Assembly (NCBI GenBank): GCA_041659285.1
Contig: JBAZYO010000005.1
Coordinates: 248,001 to 312,000 of the forward strand
Length of the DNA: 64,000 nucleotides
Origin: Vicinamibacterales bacterium
Lineage (GTDB): Bacteria > Acidobacteriota > Vicinamibacteria > Vicinamibacterales > UBA2999
Reading direction: 5' to 3'
A program made the position numbers and the translations under genes. Below the pieces are notes generated by a model that saw only the letters and a list, made by a program, of their open reading frames with translations, was not told the DNA's origin and made no database searches. Below are positions 60,547-64,000 of this stretch, one piece after another. Within the stretch, counting starts at the first letter, position 1, and every line of letters starts with the position of its first letter.

Positions 60547-61622
60547 TCCGCTGCGATGCCCTGGTGGTGGGCGGCGGGCCCGCGGGTTCGACGTGCGCGC
60601 GGGCGCTGCGGCTGGCGGGTTGGGACGTGATCGTCGCGGACGCGGCGCGCTTCCCGCGCGACAAGGTGTGCGCCGGGTGGCTGACGCCTGAGGTGTTCAC
60701 CGCGCTCGAGCTGGACCCGGGCGAATACCGCGACAGCGGGCTGACCCTGCAGGAGATCACGTCGTTCCGCACGGGCATCATCGGCCGCCGCCTGATCGAC
60801 ACGACCTACCCTCGGGTGGTCAGCTACGGCATCCGGCGCTGTGAATTCGACGACTTCCTGCTTCGGCGGGCGAACGTCCGCGTGCTGGAAGCTACGCCCA
60901 TCGACACGCTCCGCCGGACGCGCACCAGCTGGATTGCCAACGACGCCATCGAGGCCACGGTGCTGGTCGGCGCCGGCGGGCATTTCTGCCCGGTGGCGAA
61001 GCACCTTCGCGGCGGCGCCGATACCGCGCGGCCGGTGGTCGCCAAGGAGGCGGAGTTCCTGCGCGAGGCTCATGCGGCGGATGCCGCCGGCGACGCGCCG
61101 TCATTGTTCTTCTGCCGGGATCTCGACGGCTACGGCTGGTGCGTGCCGAAGGGCCGCTACCTCAACGTCGGCATCGGCCGCCGCGGCAGCCGCGACTTCG
61201 CCGCCCACGTCAGGGACTTCATCGTGTTTTTGGAGGAGCGCCGCGTCATCCGCTCAGGCGCCGCGCTGCGATGGCGGGGCCACGCCTACCTCGCGGCCGG
61301 CGTTGGCCCGCGGCCGTTGATCGGGCCGGGTGTCGCGCTCGTCGGCGATGCCGCCGGGCTTGCATATCCGGAAAGCGGTGAAGGCATCCGGCCGTCCATC
61401 GAATCCGGCCGGCTGGCGGCGGAGGCGATTGTCGCCGCGGCCGGCCGCGACGACATCACGGCGCTGGAACCCTATGCCGAGGCACTGCGCGCGAAGCACC
61501 CGCCCGTCCCCCGCAACTCGGCGCCGGTGCGTGCCGTGACCGGCGCGCTCGGCCGCCTGCTCATGGGGTCGCCGGCCTTCACCAAGCACGTCGTGCTCGA
61601 CCGGTGGTTCCTCCGCGCGTGA
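60543..61622 (+). CDS. FAD-dependent oxidoreductase, geranylgeranyl-reductase-like
   Basis: 359 residues from ATG 60543 (ATGA overlap with cfa). FAD motifs: V-V-G-G-G-P-A-G-S near the N terminus and G-D-A-A-G-L…G-E-G-I near the C terminus, as in GGR/halogenase-type flavoproteins. It could reduce or modify lipid chains together with the CFA synthase (inference from coupling). Confidence 0.85.
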   Translation: MIRCDALVVGGGPAGSTCARALRLAGWDVIVADAARFPRDKVCAGWLTPEVFTALELDPGEYRDSGLTLQEITSFRTGIIGRRLIDTTYPRVVSYGIRRCEFDDFLLRRANVRVLEATPIDTLRRTRTSWIANDAIEATVLVGAGGHFCPVAKHLRGGADTARPVVAKEAEFLREAHAADAAGDAPSLFFCRDLDGYGWCVPKGRYLNVGIGRRGSRDFAAHVRDFIVFLEERRVIRSGAALRWRGHAYLAAGVGPRPLIGPGVALVGDAAGLAYPESGEGIRPSIESGRLAAEAIVAAAGRDDITALEPYAEALRAKHPPVPRNSAPVRAVTGALGRLLMGSPAFTKHVVLDRWFLRA

Positions 61623-61632
61623 GGGCCGCGCC

Positions 61633-62076
61633 TCACATGGCTTCGGTCAGCGACCGGGCGAGGTCGTCGTGAGTGTCGCGCACTTCCCCGTATTGCCGCT
61701 CGACGAGGTCGCGCACCGATGGCGGCAGCAGGCCGTCCAGGGCGGTCTTGTAGGCGGCCAGGGTGATGGCATCGCCGCGCTGCGCTTCCCTGAGGATCGT
61801 CCGGTCGTCGTGGCCGCTCAAGTTGCTGCGCACGTCCATCCATCGCCGGTGCATGGACGCGGCGGTCGTGCCGTCGGTGGCCGCCGACCCGCCGAACCGT
61901 TGCGCGTGAGGCAGCAGTTCCTCGGCGGCGCGGGCCCGCCGCCCGGCGAGATCGCTGAACAGGGTCTTCAACCCGGGATCACTGACGAGCTCGGCGGCGT
62001 GGATGAAGCCGTGCTCGCCATCCTTGCAGCTCTCGATCAAGTGATTCAGAAGCGCCCGCGAACTTGGATCTGACAT
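61633..62076 (-). CDS. DUF2383/PA2169-like four-helix protein
   Basis: 147 residues from ATG 62076 (GGAGGG upstream). Helical with N-H-L-I-E-S-C-K-D-G near the start, A-A-E-E-L near the middle and E-R-Q-Y-G-E-V-R-D-T-H-D near the end: the PA2169/DUF2383 ferritin-like bundle. Function unknown; often stress-induced. Confidence 0.82.
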   Translation of the reverse strand: MSDPSSRALLNHLIESCKDGEHGFIHAAELVSDPGLKTLFSDLAGRRARAAEELLPHAQRFGGSAATDGTTAASMHRRWMDVRSNLSGHDDRTILREAQRGDAITLAAYKTALDGLLPPSVRDLVERQYGEVRDTHDDLARSLTEAM

Positions 62077-62167
62077 GACACCCTCCGGCGCCGCCGCGGA
62101 ACGGTCGCAGCACGACACCATTGGCAGTGATGCACGGATCGCGCCACCCACCTTCGCGCGAAGCGCT

Positions 62168-62245
62168 ACGGTGGGCAAGCCGCTCCCGGGCAAGGCGCGA
62201 CGGTGGGCAAGCCGCTCCGGCGCAAGGCGCGACGGTGGGCAAACC
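62168..62245. repeat. 32 bp tandem repeat, about 2.4 copies
   Basis: Units begin at 62168, 62200 and 62232, each starting ACGGTGGGCAA, differing by one or two bases. CCCACC just upstream can pair with GGTGGG of the first unit. Confidence 0.85.
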
Positions 62246-62347
62246 AAGCCGTCGGCGGTGACCCGGAATAGTTCGCACCGCCACTGAAATCTCCCCGGGC
62301 CTGCCCGGCGGCCAGCGCCACTTTGCGCCGGTTCAGCCGCAGTGCTG

Positions 62348-62415
62348 GTCTGGCTCAAGGCTTGCACCGGGGCGCCCCCGGAAGGGCGACCCCGCTGCAA
62401 GCCTGCCCTCCAGAC
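62348..62415. repeat. Long imperfect inverted repeat (68 bp)
   Basis: Arms pair in blocks: GTCTGG with CCAGAC, AGGCTTGCA with TGCAAGCCT, CGGGG with CCCCG, CGCCC with GGGCG, about 25 pairs in total. Not followed by T residues, so not a simple terminator. Confidence 0.75.
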
Positions 62416-62448
62416 CGTCGTCAATTCGGGCGTCACGGAGTCAATGGG

Positions 62449-62607
62449 ATGAGACGTCACCACGAGGAGATTGCGGCGGCATCTGCCCTCGTCCCCGCGG
62501 TCAGCGCGCTCATACCAATCACGATCGCCATCTGGGTTCGCGTCAAGGAGTGGCCCAGGAAGCCTGCGGGCGTGGACGGCCGGCGCGAAAGCGAGGGTAA
62601 GCCATGA
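62449..62607 (+). CDS. Possible small membrane protein before hydrogenase
   Basis: 52 codons with one hydrophobic stretch (A-L-V-P-A-V-S-A-L-I-P-I-T-I-A-I-W-V) and a basic tail; CGGAG upstream. Its stop overlaps the hydrogenase small-subunit ATG by 4 bp, the same coupling as between the two hydrogenase genes, which favours a real gene. Confidence 0.4.
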   Translation: MRRHHEEIAAASALVPAVSALIPITIAIWVRVKEWPRKPAGVDGRRESEGKP

Positions 62608-63719
62608 GGAATCAACGCGACTGGTTGGCGGCTGAACTCGAACGCCGCGGTGTCACCCGGCGGGAGTTCATGGGATTCTGCGCCGCAATGGCCTCGGCCC
62701 TGGCCTTGCCCGATGCCGCGGCCGCGCAAATCGCGCGGGCCATCCAGAAGACGGAAAAGCCGGTGCTGGTCTGGCTGGAATTCCAGGATTGCGCGGGGAA
62801 CACCGAGTCGTTCCTGCGCGCCAGCCGTCCGACGGCGGCTGAAGTGATCCTCGACACGCTGTCGATCGACTATCACGAGACCATCATGGCGGCGGCCGGC
62901 CACCAGGCCGAGGCCAACCTCGCGCGCACCGTCAAGGAGCGCCCGGGCGGCTACATCGCCGTGGTCGAGGGCTCGATCCCCACCGGCGCCAACGGCGCCT
63001 ACTGCACCATCGGCGGGCGCTCGGCGCTCGACATTGCCCGCGAGGTCTGCGGCCAGGCCATGGCCACCATTGCCATCGGCACCTGCGCGTCCTTCGGCGG
63101 CATTCCGGCCGCCGGCCCGAACCCGACCGGCGCGCTCGGCGTCAGCGCCGCCGTGCCCGGGGTCAAGAACCTGATCAACCTCTCCGCCTGCCCGGCCAAC
63201 GTCGAGAACCTCACGGCGCTGCTCGTGCACTTCCTCACCTTCAAGCGGTGGCCCGATCTCGACCACTATCGCCGGCCGCTGTTTGCCTACGGCAAGTCGA
63301 TTCACGACGGCTGCGAGCGCCGCGCCCATTACGACGCGGGGCAGTACGTCGAAGAGTGGGGCGACGCCGGCCACCGCGCCGGCTACTGCCTCTACAAGAT
63401 GGGCTGCAAGGGCCCGGTCGCGTTCCAGAACTGCCCGCACATCAAGTGGAACGGCGGCACCAACTGGCCGATTGGCTGCGGTCACCCGTGCATCGGCTGT
63501 TCCGAGCCCAACTTCTGGGACACGATGACGCCCTTCTACCAGCACCTGCCGGGCGTGCCCGGCTTCGGCGCCGCGTCCAACATCGACACCATCGGCCTGA
63601 TCGCGGTGACCGGTGTCGGCGCCGCCTTCGCCGGACACGGCCTGATCCAGATCATGAAGCGGGTGGGTGAAGACGCCGAGCCCGTGACGCCCAAGACCGA
63701 AGAGGGAGGCCAGCAATGA
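62604..63719 (+). CDS. [NiFe] hydrogenase small subunit, Tat-exported
   Basis: 371 residues: Tat leader (T-R-R-E-F-M-G-F-C), proximal-cluster region, Y-H-E-T-I-M-A-A-A-G-H-Q, distal cluster Cys/His (H-D-G-C-E-R-R, G-Y-C-L-Y-K-M-G-C-K-G-P), medial cluster (C-P-H-I-K-W-N…C-G-H-P-C-I-G-C-S-E) and a C-terminal hydrophobic helix. Membrane-bound H2-uptake type (group 1). The first proximal motif is D-C-A-G-N rather than E-C-T-G-C, so one usual Cys is Asn. Confidence 0.93.
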   Translation: MRNQRDWLAAELERRGVTRREFMGFCAAMASALALPDAAAAQIARAIQKTEKPVLVWLEFQDCAGNTESFLRASRPTAAEVILDTLSIDYHETIMAAAGHQAEANLARTVKERPGGYIAVVEGSIPTGANGAYCTIGGRSALDIAREVCGQAMATIAIGTCASFGGIPAAGPNPTGALGVSAAVPGVKNLINLSACPANVENLTALLVHFLTFKRWPDLDHYRRPLFAYGKSIHDGCERRAHYDAGQYVEEWGDAGHRAGYCLYKMGCKGPVAFQNCPHIKWNGGTNWPIGCGHPCIGCSEPNFWDTMTPFYQHLPGVPGFGAASNIDTIGLIAVTGVGAAFAGHGLIQIMKRVGEDAEPVTPKTEEGGQQ

Positions 63720-64000
63720 GCCGTGTGATTGTTGACCCGGTCACCCGCATCGAGGGCCACCTGCGCATCGAGGCGGAGGTGGACGGCGGCGTCGTCAAGG
63801 ACGCCTGGTCGTCATCGACGATGTTCCGCGGCATCGAGTTGATCCTCAAGGGCCGCGACCCGCGCGACGCGTGGGCGTTCGCGCAGCGCATCTGCGGTGT
63901 CTGCACCACCGTGCACGCCATCGCCTCGATCCGGGCGGTGGAGAACGCCATCGGCTCGGCGCCGCCGCCGAACGTGCGGCTGTTGCGGAACCTGATCATC
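63716..64000 (+). CDS. [NiFe] hydrogenase large subunit, 3' truncated by window end
   Basis: The first 95 residues: the L1 segment V-T-R-I-E-G-H and the N-terminal NiFe-site motif R-I-C-G-V-C-T-T-V-H-A are both present. The ATG overlaps the small-subunit stop by 4 bp. The C-terminal motif and processing site lie beyond the window. Confidence 0.95.
   Translation, partial: MSRVIVDPVTRIEGHLRIEAEVDGGVVKDAWSSSTMFRGIELILKGRDPRDAWAFAQRICGVCTTVHAIASIRAVENAIGSAPPPNVRLLRNLII

Larger units (their letters stand above)
62077..62448. other. Intergenic region rich in repeats and hairpins
   Basis: 372 bases without a convincing gene. It contains the 32 bp tandem repeat (62168) and a long imperfect hairpin (62348-62415), upstream of the hydrogenase genes. 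Confidence 0.6.

Noticed and set aside
62168..62245. CRISPR array
   Set aside because: The units are directly adjacent, nearly identical tandem copies without variable spacers, and no cas genes are present.

Overview
This is a GC-rich window from a Gram-negative bacterium with a strongly respiratory lifestyle. It has dozens of CXXCH heme sites, outer-membrane barrel genes, lipoproteins, Sec and Tat exports, many GTG starts and 1-4 bp operon overlaps. The gene mix (sec-type nosZ, MtrA/MtrB-like conduit, DUF-rich secreted proteins) would fit Acidobacteriota, perhaps the Vicinamibacteria, but that placement is inference because no rRNA or tRNA gene is visible. Genes are densely packed and nearly all intact.

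Layout. 1-1.8 kb: a partial cysteine-peptidase-like gene and a small unknown. 1.9-13.0 kb (minus): a nitrous-oxide respiration operon that reads, in transcription order, GltD-like FAD/FeS oxidoreductase, Rieske protein, cytochrome b, pentaheme cytochrome c, nosZ (clade II/Sec type), nosB-like membrane protein, nosD, nosF, nosL, nosY. 13-22 kb: a candidate small-RNA region, a fasciclin-gene remnant, a giant hybrid histidine kinase, a B12-binding radical SAM protein, an intact fasciclin gene and a divergent NapH/NosH-like ferredoxin, then cupin and methyltransferase genes. 22-27 kb: a DUF411 gene whose conserved Cys codon is UGA (candidate selenoprotein), a multicopper oxidase, and a double universal stress protein (USP). 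27-30 kb: a second Rieske/cytochrome b/nonaheme cytochrome complex. 32-42.4 kb: an extracellular-electron-transfer island (MtrB-like porin, decaheme MtrA-like cytochrome, NapC-like, 8- and 9-heme cytochromes, FeS protein, NrfD, cytochrome b, two monoheme cytochromes). 42.5-62 kb: a metal/stress island (TPC-motif P-type ATPase, VIT/CCC1, CBS protein, sensor kinase, NtrC-type regulator, two receiver proteins, USPs, ADP-forming acyl-CoA synthetase, BON, L,D-transpeptidase, CFA synthase, flavoprotein). 62.4-64 kb: a Tat-exported [NiFe] hydrogenase, cut by the window end.

How it fits together. H2 oxidation, quinone-linked complexes and periplasmic cytochromes could feed N2O reduction or an outer-membrane conduit. 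Two regulatory layers can be read from the DNA. The first is a palindrome, TATGAC-N4-GTCATA, placed at almost the same distance upstream of the nos operon and of the NapH-like/fasciclin divergent pair (CRP/FNR-family style). The second is a series of sigma-54 -24/-12 elements in front of USP, CBS, DUF4136, BON and cytochrome genes, around a kinase/NtrC-type regulator locus. Together these look like a low-oxygen/stress regulon. The most novel items are the UGA-containing DUF411 gene with a SECIS-like hairpin, a USP-transmembrane-cytochrome c fusion, and this sigma-54 network.
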